A stretch of DNA of 64,000 nt from UBA8199 sp035358715 (lineage in GTDB: Bacteria; Verrucomicrobiota; Verrucomicrobiia; Limisphaerales; UBA8199). The stretch covers positions 1 to 64,000 of the forward strand of contig DAOPPX010000007.1 in NCBI GenBank assembly GCA_035358715.1, given 5' to 3'. Below, in pieces: positions 37,272 through 47,378 of the stretch. Numbering within the stretch: position 1 is the stretch's first letter; every line of letters starts with the position of its first letter. The position numbers and the translations under genes were made by a program. Under the pieces are notes generated by a model. The model did not search any database. It saw nothing but the letters and a program-made list of their open reading frames with translations, and was not told the DNA's origin.

Positions 37272-38777
37272 ATGCCAAATGGTAAATACGAAGGTTCCAC
37301 CCCGGCTGGATACGACGCCCTGGTTGCCAGGTTCAACCTCCAGGTAATCCCAAACTGGCACCACTCGCGCACCAGCCAGTCAAACGTTCGCCAGACCCAC
37401 ACCGAGGACGGCCAGGTAATCGAGATCTATCCGCCATACCTCACACCAGAAGACTCCTTGGGTGGCCACCTGGAATTTGCCCTCAAATACGACGGCACGA
37501 ACCTCGAAATCCTCTCGGCAATTTTTGACAAGGCCCCGGAAGAAGAACTGCTCGCCTATATCCGCTCAACGCCCACTGGCAAGTACGCCCGGCGTGTCTG
37601 GTACCTCTTTGAGTTGCTCATCGGCAGGCGCCTTCCGATCGAGGACCTCACCACCGCCAATTACGTTGACCTGCTCGAAGCGGATGAATACTACACCGCC
37701 GACCCCGTTCAGGTCCGCCGCCAGCGCGTCAACGACAACCTCCTCGGCGATGCCCGTTTTTCCCCCACTGTCCGTCGCACTGGAAAGCTTGCCGAGTTTG
37801 AGAAAAAGGACCTGTCGGCCAGGTGCCGGCAGCTTCTCGAGGGTTACCCCCGCGACATCTTGCGTCGCGCCCTGAGCTACCTCTACACCAAGGAGACCAA
37901 ATCCTCCTTCGAAATTGAGAATGTCACCCTCGATGCCTCACGCACCGAGCGCTTCATCGCCCTCCTCGCCTCCGCCGAGAAGAAGGACTTTTTCGCCAAA
38001 CCCGAACTGATTGATCTCCAAAATCGCATCGCGGACGAACGTTTTCGAGAGCCGGACTATCGCAAGACCCAGAATTATGTCGGCGAGTCCCTCGCCCGGA
38101 GAGAGAAAGTTCACTTCGTCTCACCCAAACCGGCCGACCTCGCCGCCCTCATGGAAGGAATGTTTGCGGCACACCGCCGAATGGAGGCCGGCAAAATCCA
38201 GGCCGTCGTCCATGCCGCCACCATCGCCTTCGGCTTCGTTTACATGCACCCCTTCGAGGACGGCAACGGTCGCATCCACCGCTTCCTCATCCACAACATC
38301 CTGGCCAGAGCGGGGTTCACACCCACGGGCGCCATATTCCCCGTTTCCGCCGCCATGCTGCAGGACAAGGAAGCTTACGACGCGGCCCTTGAGAATTTCT
38401 CCGTCCCGCTCCTCCCCCTCGTCGAATACACGCTCGACTACCAGGGACGCATGACGGTCCACAATGAGACCGCCCTGCGCTACCGCTTCATCGACCTGAC
38501 GGCGCAAACCGAGGCCCTGTTTCTCTTCGTCGAACGCGTCATTGAAACCGACCTCGTCCAGGAGCTCGATTTCCTCCGTAACTACGACGCCGCCAAGTCC
38601 GCCATTCAGTCCATCGTGGATATGCCGGACCGCCTCATTGACCTGTTCATCCGCGTTTGCGTCCAAAACAAAGGCGTGCTCTCTGCCTCCAAACGCAAAA
38701 ATCACTTCGACATGCTCACCGATGACGAGGTGGCGCAAATGCAGGAGGCGATCAAAGAATCGCATCTGGTCGAGTAG
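37272..38777 (+). CDS. Fic-domain protein
   Basis: A 501-residue Fic protein. The catalytic motif is complete: His326-Pro-Phe-Glu-Asp-Gly-Asn-Gly-Arg in MHPFEDGNGRIHR, with an N-terminal Fic_N-like region and C-terminal helices. Fic enzymes usually transfer AMP to hydroxyl side chains, and His is the catalytic base. A classic inhibitory (S/T)xxxE(G/N) helix is not obvious. It is divergent from brxA and likely co-controlled. Fic genes occur in defence islands as toxin or regulatory modules; whether it modifies a BREX protein is open. Confidence 0.88.
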   Translation: MPNGKYEGSTPAGYDALVARFNLQVIPNWHHSRTSQSNVRQTHTEDGQVIEIYPPYLTPEDSLGGHLEFALKYDGTNLEILSAIFDKAPEEELLAYIRSTPTGKYARRVWYLFELLIGRRLPIEDLTTANYVDLLEADEYYTADPVQVRRQRVNDNLLGDARFSPTVRRTGKLAEFEKKDLSARCRQLLEGYPRDILRRALSYLYTKETKSSFEIENVTLDASRTERFIALLASAEKKDFFAKPELIDLQNRIADERFREPDYRKTQNYVGESLARREKVHFVSPKPADLAALMEGMFAAHRRMEAGKIQAVVHAATIAFGFVYMHPFEDGNGRIHRFLIHNILARAGFTPTGAIFPVSAAMLQDKEAYDAALENFSVPLLPLVEYTLDYQGRMTVHNETALRYRFIDLTAQTEALFLFVERVIETDLVQELDFLRNYDAAKSAIQSIVDMPDRLIDLFIRVCVQNKGVLSASKRKNHFDMLTDDEVAQMQEAIKESHLVE

Positions 38778-38782
38778 CTCGC

Positions 38783-39577
38783 ATGTCCAACTCGACCCAA
38801 AGCGCCCTTGCCGGCCACGCCCACGCCGTCCAGCAGTACATCGCCTCCAGCCAGCCGCGTTACGCAACCCTCTCGGACCCATCGTCTGAATGCCATCCCA
38901 TTCCTTGCTTCGGCAATCCGGGCTCGGCGCTCGCCGTCACTGTCGGACTGAATCCATCGGCCACCGAGTTCAAAGCCGGCAGGTGTTGGGCGGGCCCACT
39001 AACAGGCCCAGCCTTGGCCGACCGATGCACCGGCTACTTCTCCAAGACCGCGGCCAACCAATTGCACCCATGGTTCGCCCCGTGGTCCGATGGACTGGCC
39101 TCTCTTGGTCTTAGCTACGAGGCCGGCTCCGCCGTCCACCTCGACCTCTCGCCGCGAGCTACTCGCTCGGTCTCCAGCTTGCGAAAAGCCGGCGATCGCT
39201 CCCTCTTCCTGACCATGGTGGAAAGCGACCTCTGGGTTTTCTTCGCCACACTCCAACTCTGCCAGGGGGCGAAGCTCGTCCTCCTCGCCGGCTCTGTCAC
39301 CGGCAAATACTACCTGAATGAATTTCTGCAACCCTTTGCCCCGGCTCACGGCCACTCCCTCGACCGCCCATTCAACCGCCGCAACCACCCGGGCAAAGGC
39401 AAGACCTCCTGGCACTGGCTCTCTGGCCCGAAGCGCCGGCTGCCGGTTTTCTTTTGCAGCAGTTCGCCATCTGATCGGCCCGCCACGCTGCTCCCTCAAC
39501 GCATCAAAGCAAACGCGGCCACCTTGAAGGAACTCCTCAACGGCAGCAGCGAATCCGCCGCTCTGCCCGATTCCTGA
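38783..39577 (+). CDS. Uracil-DNA-glycosylase-superfamily-like protein
   Basis: A 264-residue protein five bases after fic, so co-transcribed. The segment PIPCFGNPGSALAVTVGLNPSATEF resembles the UDG motif in which a Gly-x-x-Pro loop follows the first core strand, and GSAVHLDLSPRAT fits a later strand. KLVLLAGSVTGKYYLNEFL near residue 170 could be the distal motif region. The usual catalytic Asp/Asn and the HPS motif are not clear, so activity is uncertain. It may process modified or damaged DNA in a defence context. Family assignment is tentative. Confidence 0.45.
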   Translation: MSNSTQSALAGHAHAVQQYIASSQPRYATLSDPSSECHPIPCFGNPGSALAVTVGLNPSATEFKAGRCWAGPLTGPALADRCTGYFSKTAANQLHPWFAPWSDGLASLGLSYEAGSAVHLDLSPRATRSVSSLRKAGDRSLFLTMVESDLWVFFATLQLCQGAKLVLLAGSVTGKYYLNEFLQPFAPAHGHSLDRPFNRRNHPGKGKTSWHWLSGPKRRLPVFFCSSSPSDRPATLLPQRIKANAATLKELLNGSSESAALPDS

Positions 39578-41043
39578 CTTCGGTAAGCAATCCACACAGG
39601 CGCGCAGTTGCCTTGAGAGTAAAACGCGCGCCTCCACCGCAAACCGACTCCCGATCAGTTCCAGAGCCAGTCCCGCTTCCCAGCCGCAAACGCCGCCACG
39701 CCTCTAGCTAGCCCTCCGGCCGGGCAGGCCCTCTTGGCCGCCTGCTAAGGCCGCCCGCGCCGCCAGGCCGTGTCGGATAGACAGCGTGGAAGCCCACCTC
39801 CGTAACAGTCGCTATTCCCCTCAATCCTTCAAATACTCATCCGATAGATTCGGATTCGGTTCAAACTTCTTGCGCTCATAGTAGATAGCTCTCTCCTCCT
39901 TCAAAATCTGCCTGTTTCGCTCCTCCAGGAGATTCCCTTTTTCACAAAGGGATGCCGACAGATAAAAGCGATGCCGATCCAGCCAGATCAGCACGCCAGC
40001 TGCCCGACTAAACGGATGCTTGGTCAACCCCAAAATCGCGTCCGCCTCGGTCTCCTTTGCTTTTAACTCCCGACGCGACACTCTCGGCATGAGTTCCGGA
40101 ATCCACTCCGCCGTACCGTCCTCGGACACCACCACGACAAGACACGCCTTGCCGCGCTTCTCCATCTGCTTCCAGTACCGCAGGCTGGAATTATAACGAG
40201 CGCCCCGCGCCGGGTTACCGACTTCAACCGCCTCACCATCGAGGATCACGCCTATCGCGTGGCAGATTCCATCGGTGTCAATCATGACCGCTCCGTCGAT
40301 GGCGGTAATACTTCCCAGCAATTCCGCCGTAACCTGCACAGGCACAATCCCGGTCGCTTGCGATGCTAAGCGCTTCGCCTCAGGCGCGGCCTCAGGCGTT
40401 ATTACCAGCACCGTGCCATGCCGCTGCTGGCAGGCCGCTTCTGACAGTTTGAACAGCTTCTTCATCGAGTCCCGAGACTCGCCCTTGAATAGGCGTTCAG
40501 CGTCCTCGATGAACGAGGCTTCGCTCAGCGGCGGCAACGGTAACGCGGGATTGCCGTAAGCAACTCTCATCAGCTTATGCTCGGCATGCAGCAGTTCCCA
40601 TTTATGGTGCCCGGTGAAACGCACCTTGAGTAAATCAGCTCCGGACTGGTCATAAGTTCCGCATAGTCTGCCAAACCCAGTGACCGCGTCCCCGTTGGTC
40701 AAAATCGCATCACCCGACCGGCTGATCTCCAGAAGTTTGCGGATGGCCCGATGCTCGTTCAAAGCGATCGGCCTCGCCAACGTAAGGGTCGGCTGAATGT
40801 TCTCGTGCCCGCTCCGCGCAATCAACATCTCTCCAAAGGAGGCGGCGCTTTCATATGTCAGCGACGCAATATAATTGCATGAATCGAACAACATATACAG
40901 GCCCCCAACTCCCCCGCCTGCCAAAACAGGAGCCTCCATTAATCGCGAACCAGATTTTCTCAGAATTTCGTCGGTCTCCGGACCATCCCATTCATCCACG
41001 AATTCAGGCTTCGGCACGTACAATGATGCTCGACACGCTCCTA

Positions 41044-42129
41044 CTCCGGGCGACATTAAAAGGTGAAGTCTTTGTGGTACTTTGAGGCATGGGATATGAA
41101 CGGTCGTCACTTCACGAATGGCGTCGGAGGAGAGCATTGCAGTTGAGCGAGGACTTGGGGCTGAGCCAGCGGGACATTGCCTTTGTGCTGGACGTAAGTG
41201 AAGCCATGGTCAGCGAGTGGATAACGGACGCGCGCCGTGAGAGCCATGAGCGACTTCGCTCCACGCCACATCTTGGTCGTCCCCCGAAACTGACTGAGGA
41301 GCAGCAACAGTTGATCCCGGACTTTCTCTGGCACGGTGCGGAGGCTTATGGCTTTCGTGGTGAGGTGTGGACAGGGCCGCGCGTGCGCAAGGTTTTGGCC
41401 GAGGAATTCGGTGTCTGGTATAGCCCGAGGCAAGTTGAACGGCTGCTGCAGAAACTGGGGTGGACGCCGCAGGTGCCGCTGGTGAAAGCCATTCAGGCCG
41501 ACCCGGTGGCCATGGAGCAGTGGCGAGTAGAGGTCTGGCCAGAGGTCAAAGAGCGGGTCAGGAAGGAGCATCGAACCCTTGTCTTTATTGATGAATCTGG
41601 CTTCTACCTGCTGCCTGAAGTGGTCAGGACGTATGCCCCGAAGGGTTCGAGGCCGGTGCAGAAGGAGTGGCAGACGAATGACCACCTGTCGGTAATGGGG
41701 GCACTGACGCCCCAAGGCAGAATCTATTCGCTGGTGCGCCAGGAAGCGCTCAATGGTTTGGATACGATTGATTTCCTGATTCACTTGCTACGTGTGGCCG
41801 GAGAACGGTTGCTGGTGGTCTGGGATAATTCCCCTATTCATCGGCGCCGGGAGGTAAAAGAGTTCCTCGCTGCTGGAGCCGCCCGGCGCATTCACCTTGA
41901 GCCATTGCCTCCTTATGCCCCGGAACTCAATCCCGTCGAATGGCTTTGGGGTCATTGTAAAGGGGTCGAGTTGCGTAACCTGGCCTGCTTGGACCTGGAG
42001 GAACTGCACATGGAATTCCACCTTGCGTTGGGCCGGATACGCCAAAAACCTCATCTGGCAAAGTCTTTCTTCGCTGGTGCGAAGCTCATATTGTAAATCA
42101 AAAGCTTCAGCTATTTATGTCGCCCGGAG
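41044..42129 (+). mobile_element. IS630-family insertion sequence in the DAC-like gene
   Basis: A 1,086-bp element. Its ends share CTCCGGGCGACAT perfectly (41044-41056 and the inverse at 42117-42129) and continue as an imperfect repeat to about 31 bp (26 matches). It is flanked by TA at 41042-41043 and 42130-42131, the target duplication of the IS630/mariner superfamily. One transposase gene fills it. Clean ends and an open transposase frame suggest a recent event. Confidence 0.95.
41089..42096 (+). CDS. IS630-family transposase (DDE)
   Basis: A 335-residue transposase with an N-terminal HTH (LSQRDIAFVLDVSEAMVSEWI), a second HTH-like winged segment (SPRQVERLLQKLGWTPQ) and the DDE_3 catalytic core: VFIDESGFYLLPE (first Asp), LLVVWDNSPIHRRREV (second Asp) and LPPYAPELNPVEWLWG (Glu). 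Full length for the family and uninterrupted, so probably functional. It is transcribed opposite to the gene it interrupts. Confidence 0.95.
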   Translation: MGYERSSLHEWRRRRALQLSEDLGLSQRDIAFVLDVSEAMVSEWITDARRESHERLRSTPHLGRPPKLTEEQQQLIPDFLWHGAEAYGFRGEVWTGPRVRKVLAEEFGVWYSPRQVERLLQKLGWTPQVPLVKAIQADPVAMEQWRVEVWPEVKERVRKEHRTLVFIDESGFYLLPEVVRTYAPKGSRPVQKEWQTNDHLSVMGALTPQGRIYSLVRQEALNGLDTIDFLIHLLRVAGERLLVVWDNSPIHRRREVKEFLAAGAARRIHLEPLPPYAPELNPVEWLWGHCKGVELRNLACLDLEELHMEFHLALGRIRQKPHLAKSFFAGAKLIL

Positions 42130-42678
42130 TAAAAATATACCCATTGCGGCTTCGAGCAGAGATGCAGGCACCCTGAACCTTTCATCGGCATGCACACCTG
42201 GCAACTCGTAGTAAGAGACGCCATGACGATGGGTGAGCCGAAGTACAACGCCGACATCGTAATCGGCCACAGGCATAAATCCCGAAAAGAAGAATTCGTT
42301 TTTTGCAGACGGTCGCCGCTCAGCAATTGCGCCCATCACTGCCCTTCTTTGAGCATCAGCCAATCTGCGCGCCTCTATAGACCGCTGATGCGACTCAGCC
42401 ATCGCCATGACGTTCCGATCGGGCGAGATAGCCAGGAAGTGATTTGTGTCCTTGCGCACGGAAGCAAAAGCTTGCGGCTCGAATCCGCATTCCTCCGGCT
42501 CGAGACAAACCGGATGATTCTCTGGCTTCGCCGGCACATCCTCGCGAACCAATCCCAACAGGAACACGTCAACCTCCAAGTTGGGATCCAGGGCCTTGAA
42601 AAGGCGCTCCGCCGCTCGCTCGACACTGTGCTGAAAGTGCCGTTGATATCCCCACATGAATAATCTGATGCGTTCCAT

Positions 42679-43708
42679 ACAATTTGCCTCTCGGTCACCA
42701 CCGGCTGCCCTCTTTACGCGGGCTTAACCCACACCCAAGTCGCGCAACGCTCTGGGAACCACCCGCTCCTCGCGGGCTCGGCCCCACTGCCACGCTCGAT
42801 TCCGCCGTCGTCACCACCAATTGGTGCCAAAAATTCGAGCTTGGGGAAAGCCGCTTATGCTTTAGCAACGAATGCTTACAGCCGCCCCGGCCGCCTCCAA
42901 CCGCGGCTATTGCTTAGGGCGAGCCGCCATCATCGTCTCTCTGCGACTGGTTGCAGTCTCTGGCCGAACCTGCGCGCCAACTTTTCGCGTCAAACTGCCG
43001 CCTCGCGCAGGAGTACGTCGGCTGGGAGTTTCTTCGGCAGCACGTAACGGTCATGCATCGAAGTGCACAGCCAGAATTACCGACCGCGCTAAGTTCAGTC
43101 TCCCCTTTCTATTTCAGATCGGGATATACAAGGGTCAATGCACCGTTGATGCACCCCCACTTCCTGATCGGCGATAATTGTGTCCGGAGGAAGCAGTTCG
43201 AGTTGCTCGGTCAACGGCATCCCACCAAAGCGGCCAACACCTCTCACGGGCGGGGGAGGATGCCACATGGCGCAAACAACTCGGCGACGACCGGCAGGAG
43301 ATCCGGGACTGGGCCTGCCACGTCCATGCCCACCTCGCCATCCAGGCAAGATGACCCACCCCAGCGCCGCGCCGCCCGACCATTCACACCCCTGGTTGAC
43401 AGCATGAACCCTCTCTAGGCAAGCAAACCTTCAAACCCTTCACCAGCGGATACGGGGAATATGAGGACATCTATGGGACGCTTGAGCTATTCCCTCGGAA
43501 ACGCACCACAAATGCGCCAGACCCACCACGCCCGAAACCGACCATCAGAAGCCGTTACGTCGAAGGGGCCGTAAAGAGGCCAAACGGGCCCTCCTGCCCC
43601 GCACCTTTCATCACCTGGCACAAATCCCAAGTTGGGCTCAGGCCGCAGCGCGTCACCCGGCCAGCCCAACAGAGGACTCACAAATGCCTCAAATGGCTCG
43701 GCGCCTCG
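42679..43708. other. Gene-poor stretch between the DAC-like gene and serine recombinases
   Basis: About 1 kb without a convincing gene. Two pieces look like eroded coding sequence on the plus strand: around 43,267-43,355 (reading WRKQLGDDRQEIRDWACHV) and 43,424-43,680 (reading KPFTSGYGEYEDIYGTLELF). Neither has a start or a family I can name, so this is probably decayed mobile-element DNA. Confidence 0.35.
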
Positions 43709-45352
43709 TCAGCCATTATTCCTGAGCCAAATCAACAAACCCGCAGTGTTGGGGTGCCAGTCCTTGCGCCTCTTGCACCTTGGCGGGCAAGCGTACTCAC
43801 AGATCACCCAGCACTCCTGTCCGTTGGCAAATGTGATTTTGTAACAGGGCCATCCAGATGGGCCGTGTTCCCACTTCAGCCCTGCCGTTTCGACCGCCTG
43901 ATGGAGTAATTGGTAATAGCGCCGAACCGCTGTGGTGGCGCTGGTCTCAGGCCAGAGTTCGATGCGCTTGATCAACCGGTGCAGTTCTTGTCGCAGACGC
44001 AATCGTGATGCGGTGTCCCCATTGCGAACCAGTTCTACAAAGCTAGAGCGATTCTTGCTGGGCTCCGTGTGACTATCTGCCGAAGGACTGCTGCCAGATT
44101 CCAAGTCGGTCAGTTCTTTCTGGAGCCGTTCTCGGCACGCTTCCAACGATTTGATTTCCGTCGCGAGTTGTGCCGAAGCATCGGCTTGCGTCAGTATCGT
44201 GTTGGCGGCCATGAGGAGCTTGAGCTCGATTTCGCGGATATTGGCTTCCAGCGACAAGCGGGCACTTGCCCGGCTGCCGTCGGAGGGTTCCGCCAACAGG
44301 GTATCCCAGTCAATGTGGGCCAAATTGGCCAAGAGGCTCTCTTCAAACGCGCGATATGCCCAGCGATGTCTGACCCCGCCGTAGTAGCAGCTGGCGTTCA
44401 TCAGAAAATTGTTTCGAAGCACCATCTTTTCTTTTGTTTCGCCGTCCCACGCCAGACCGATGAACAGGTTGGTGTCACCATGCATCGCTCCGCCAAGCGT
44501 GGCAGAGGAACGGTTGGCAGCGTGGAATGTTTCCAAGGACACTATTGCTGGAAAATAGTTCCGGTGGGGCTCGCCTGCGGGTACACGTTTGCCCTCCTCC
44601 ATCTTATGTGGCTGAAACTCACCGATGGCAGCGCGGTTTCTCAGCACATCCACGACCTTGGTCACCGTCCAAGTTGTGTCCTTGCCCCAGGCGGCCAGTC
44701 CAGCCTGATTGAGATCGTCCACGATCATCTGAGGCGCATATCCGACCCTGGCCAGCCGAAAAATGGCCCGCACAGCCGAAGCCCTGCTTTCATTGATCAG
44801 ATAGCGAGTTCGATCTTGGCAGAGGGTCAGCCAGGGAGGACATCTTTTCGTGAGTTTATGGGTTTCAAGCCTTGAGCGCTTCATTGACCAGGCTGCGGCT
44901 ATCCGACTCCCCTTCTTCCTGGATTCCTCTTGGGCGCGAATCATGATGGCCAGCGAGACGATGAGTTCCAAAGGATTCGCATTCACCGAGGCGACGGTGA
45001 AATGTTTCTGGTCAACCAAGGTCACGACTTCGACACCGGCTTTTATGATTCTCAACAGCAACGACATTTGTTCGAGCACCGTGTTGCGCGACAAGCGGTC
45101 GAGGGATTCCACGATCAGGACAGAGTCAGGCGCCACTTTACCATTGGTCACTTCATTGAAGAAACGGCCGAGACCGCCTTGGGCCAAATTCTTGCCGTGG
45201 TAGGCGGAAACGCCTTCATCAGCAATGATGTCCGCAATCGTCCATCCCTGCTCCTTGGCGTATGCTTCAGCGTTTTCGATTTGGCGGTGGAGCGAGGTCC
45301 CCTTAGCTTGAATTCCAGTCGAATACCGGGCGTATATGTGCGCAATCTTCAC
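43709..45352 (-). CDS. Serine recombinase, second of a tandem pair
   Basis: A 547-residue site-specific recombinase. Resolvase domain at 1-150 with catalytic Ser11 in IYARYSTGIQ, DEGVSAYHGKN and VESLDRLSRN. Recombinase domain about 160-290 (RLARVGYAPQMIVDDLNQAGL, VVDVLRNRAAIGEFQP). Then a zinc-ribbon-like/coiled-coil region and a C-terminal GWPCYKITFANGQECWVICE block shared with the next recombinase. It differs in sequence from the large serine recombinase at 12.8 kb. The tandem arrangement resembles mobile elements that use two cooperating serine recombinases. Confidence 0.9.
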   Translation of the reverse strand: MKIAHIYARYSTGIQAKGTSLHRQIENAEAYAKEQGWTIADIIADEGVSAYHGKNLAQGGLGRFFNEVTNGKVAPDSVLIVESLDRLSRNTVLEQMSLLLRIIKAGVEVVTLVDQKHFTVASVNANPLELIVSLAIMIRAQEESRKKGSRIAAAWSMKRSRLETHKLTKRCPPWLTLCQDRTRYLINESRASAVRAIFRLARVGYAPQMIVDDLNQAGLAAWGKDTTWTVTKVVDVLRNRAAIGEFQPHKMEEGKRVPAGEPHRNYFPAIVSLETFHAANRSSATLGGAMHGDTNLFIGLAWDGETKEKMVLRNNFLMNASCYYGGVRHRWAYRAFEESLLANLAHIDWDTLLAEPSDGSRASARLSLEANIREIELKLLMAANTILTQADASAQLATEIKSLEACRERLQKELTDLESGSSPSADSHTEPSKNRSSFVELVRNGDTASRLRLRQELHRLIKRIELWPETSATTAVRRYYQLLHQAVETAGLKWEHGPSGWPCYKITFANGQECWVICEYACPPRCKRRKDWHPNTAGLLIWLRNNG

Positions 45353-45494
45353 TTCGATAGCCTGTTTGGCCTGCTTCTAAGTTATTGGCGACTCGCCACT
45401 TATCCGAATATCGCACTCCCGATGCACCCATGAAGAAGGGAGTCGCAGCGATTATCGCCAGAGAGCTTCTCGCCTGCCCTTGGAGCCATGTCGC

Positions 45495-47339
45495 TCATGG
45501 GGTTTGGGAATCTTCCGCCTTCAATTGCCCTGGGGCTGGGGTTTCAGAGGCCGCGCCGCTCCCGGTTGCTTCCGGCAAATGGATGACAACACCCAAGGCG
45601 GCGGCTTTGTCCTGCTTTTTGGCGTCGCGCCGCTTGAGCCGGCTCCGCTCGCACAGCACCCAACGTTGTTGGTTGTTGGCAAAGGTTATTCGGTAGCAGG
45701 GCCACCGGCAGGGGTCCTTCTTCCAGGTCATCCCGGCCGCCTGTACTGCCTCTGCCAGGATTGGCTGGTACTCCTCGAGGCCAGGACAGCTCGAAGGTCT
45801 GGCCCAAAGGTCGATGCGTTTGATGAGCACCCTCAGTTCCTGGCGCAGCAATTGTCGAGAGCCAGGATCTCCGCTGGAAACCAGATTCAGGAATTCAGTG
45901 CGACTCTCCAGCATGGCCTTGCGGACTGCGGCGTGCTGGCTGTCTTCGGGTTCCAGAGCGGTTATTCGCCCTGTAAGCTCTGCCTCTTGCTGCTCAAGAT
46001 TCCTCACCGCCTGTGCCAACGTCGAGGATGCTAGCGCGTTCGCAGTAATAAAGTCCACAGCGCGCTGGAGTTTGAGCTGCACATCCTTGAGCTGTGCCTC
46101 CAGCCGCCTCCGCTCGGCGGCCTGGCCCGTGTCTGATGGGTCCGCCAGCAGCGCTTCCCAATCCAGTTTCTCCAGATGCTGAAGCACCGAGGCCTCGAAG
46201 AGGGAGTAATTCCAAGAATTGGAGGCTCCTCCCTTTTCAATAGCCGCACTATACAGACGTGACAGAGCCGGGTCATAAGTGCCGCCATTCCACATTGCAT
46301 GGAAGCGCATGGGGGCGCCGCTTTCGCCATCGTAGGCAAACCCCGTAAACAAGTTGGAAACTGAATTCCTCTTGTTGGGTCGGACCGGACGGGCGGTCGT
46401 CCCTTTGTTGATGCGGTAAAAGGTTTCGGCGCTGACTATGGCCGGGTAATAGCCCAATTGGGTGGGACCCTCGATGTGTCGCGTGTCTCTAGACGGCCTG
46501 GTTTTGGGCTGGAATTCACCAAGAACAGCACGATTACGGAGTATTCTCCGGACGTAATCGCGATTCCACCACTTCCCGCAACTCCATGACTTGATGCCTT
46601 GTTGGTTGAGTTGTTTGCAAATCGTGGCAGACCCCAGACCTTGTTCGGCCAGTTTGAAGATCAAAGTTACTACCTCGATACGCTCAGGGATGGGTTCAAA
46701 GTGCCTGCCGTCCGGGGCGGGCTTCAGCCAAAGAGGACACTTGGAGGTTAGCTTGCGGTTGCCGGCGGAATTGCGCTTTGCCTTCCAGGCTTCTTTGAGG
46801 CGGAATGACTTGGTCTCGGACTCTTCCCATCCCCGAATCATCAGGACGATGGAGATAATCAGTTCAGTCGGGTTGCCGTTGATGGACTCGCGAGTGTAGG
46901 ACCGTTCATCCACCAGCGTGACGATTTCGATGCCCGCATTCAGAATGATCAAGAAGAGACTGAGCTGTTCCGTCACTTGATTCCTGGAGAGCCGATCGAG
47001 CGATTCAACCAGCAGCACCGATCCGGGCTTCACCTTCTTCATGTCGATGGCTTTAATGAAGGCTCCCAGGGCGCCCTGTTGAAGATTAGCCCCACGAAAG
47101 CCCGAAATGCCTTTGTCAGTTAAGGTGCGATTGATGCGGAGGTTGTGTTTCTTAGCGTAATCGTCGGACAAGTTTAACTGACGCCGCAGCGAGTCACCGG
47201 AGGCCTGAATGGCGGTTGAGAACCTGGAGTAACTGATAGCCTCTCGCGGCTGTCTTTCCGCCTCAGAACGCGGCTGGTTCTCTGACGCCGCGCTGGAGGG
47301 CGTGGAGGACCGATTTGGATGCGAGCCGTTCGTGTTCAC
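45495..47339 (-). CDS. Serine recombinase, first of a tandem pair
   Basis: A 614-residue paralogue of the downstream recombinase, 142 bp away. The N-terminal 34 residues are Ser/Asn-rich and may be dispensable. Catalytic Ser41 lies in SYSRFSTAIQAS, followed by DKGISGFRGANLQ and VESLDRLSRNQVTEQ. The Recombinase domain (RDYVRRILRNRAVLGEFQ), a heptad-rich coiled coil around AVRNLEQQEAELTGRI and a C-terminal CRWPCYRITFANNQQRWVLCE block match the other copy. The two copies have diverged too far to be a recent duplication. Confidence 0.9.
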   Translation of the reverse strand: MNTNGSHPNRSSTPSSAASENQPRSEAERQPREAISYSRFSTAIQASGDSLRRQLNLSDDYAKKHNLRINRTLTDKGISGFRGANLQQGALGAFIKAIDMKKVKPGSVLLVESLDRLSRNQVTEQLSLFLIILNAGIEIVTLVDERSYTRESINGNPTELIISIVLMIRGWEESETKSFRLKEAWKAKRNSAGNRKLTSKCPLWLKPAPDGRHFEPIPERIEVVTLIFKLAEQGLGSATICKQLNQQGIKSWSCGKWWNRDYVRRILRNRAVLGEFQPKTRPSRDTRHIEGPTQLGYYPAIVSAETFYRINKGTTARPVRPNKRNSVSNLFTGFAYDGESGAPMRFHAMWNGGTYDPALSRLYSAAIEKGGASNSWNYSLFEASVLQHLEKLDWEALLADPSDTGQAAERRRLEAQLKDVQLKLQRAVDFITANALASSTLAQAVRNLEQQEAELTGRITALEPEDSQHAAVRKAMLESRTEFLNLVSSGDPGSRQLLRQELRVLIKRIDLWARPSSCPGLEEYQPILAEAVQAAGMTWKKDPCRWPCYRITFANNQQRWVLCERSRLKRRDAKKQDKAAALGVVIHLPEATGSGAASETPAPGQLKAEDSQTP

Positions 47340-47378
47340 TCTCTAAATGACCCCGGCCATCATGAGCGGACCGGCCAG

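Larger units (their letters stand above)
39821..42678 (-). pseudogene. DisA_N/DACNV-like nucleotide-sensor or synthase protein, split by IS630
   Basis: The 5' part (42678-42130, starting MERIRLFMWGYQRHFQHS) and the 3' part (41041-39821) are separated by an IS630 element. Deleting the IS with one TA restores a single 589-residue frame across AMGIFLGACRASLYV. Near residue 432 of the restored protein is a diadenylate-cyclase-like core: IDGAVMIDTDGICHAIG, GNPARGARYNSS and VVVVSEDGTAEW. Asp-Gly-Ala is kept, but the RHR motif needed for c-di-AMP synthesis reads RYN, so it may sense nucleotide rather than make it. Proteins of this kind (DACNV class) are known from prokaryotic conflict systems. Partner genes are not evident here. 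Confidence 0.8.

Noticed and set aside
42684..43418. Several plus-strand frames of 70-155 codons
   Set aside because: Mutually overlapping, without ribosome sites or family resemblance; treated as decayed DNA.
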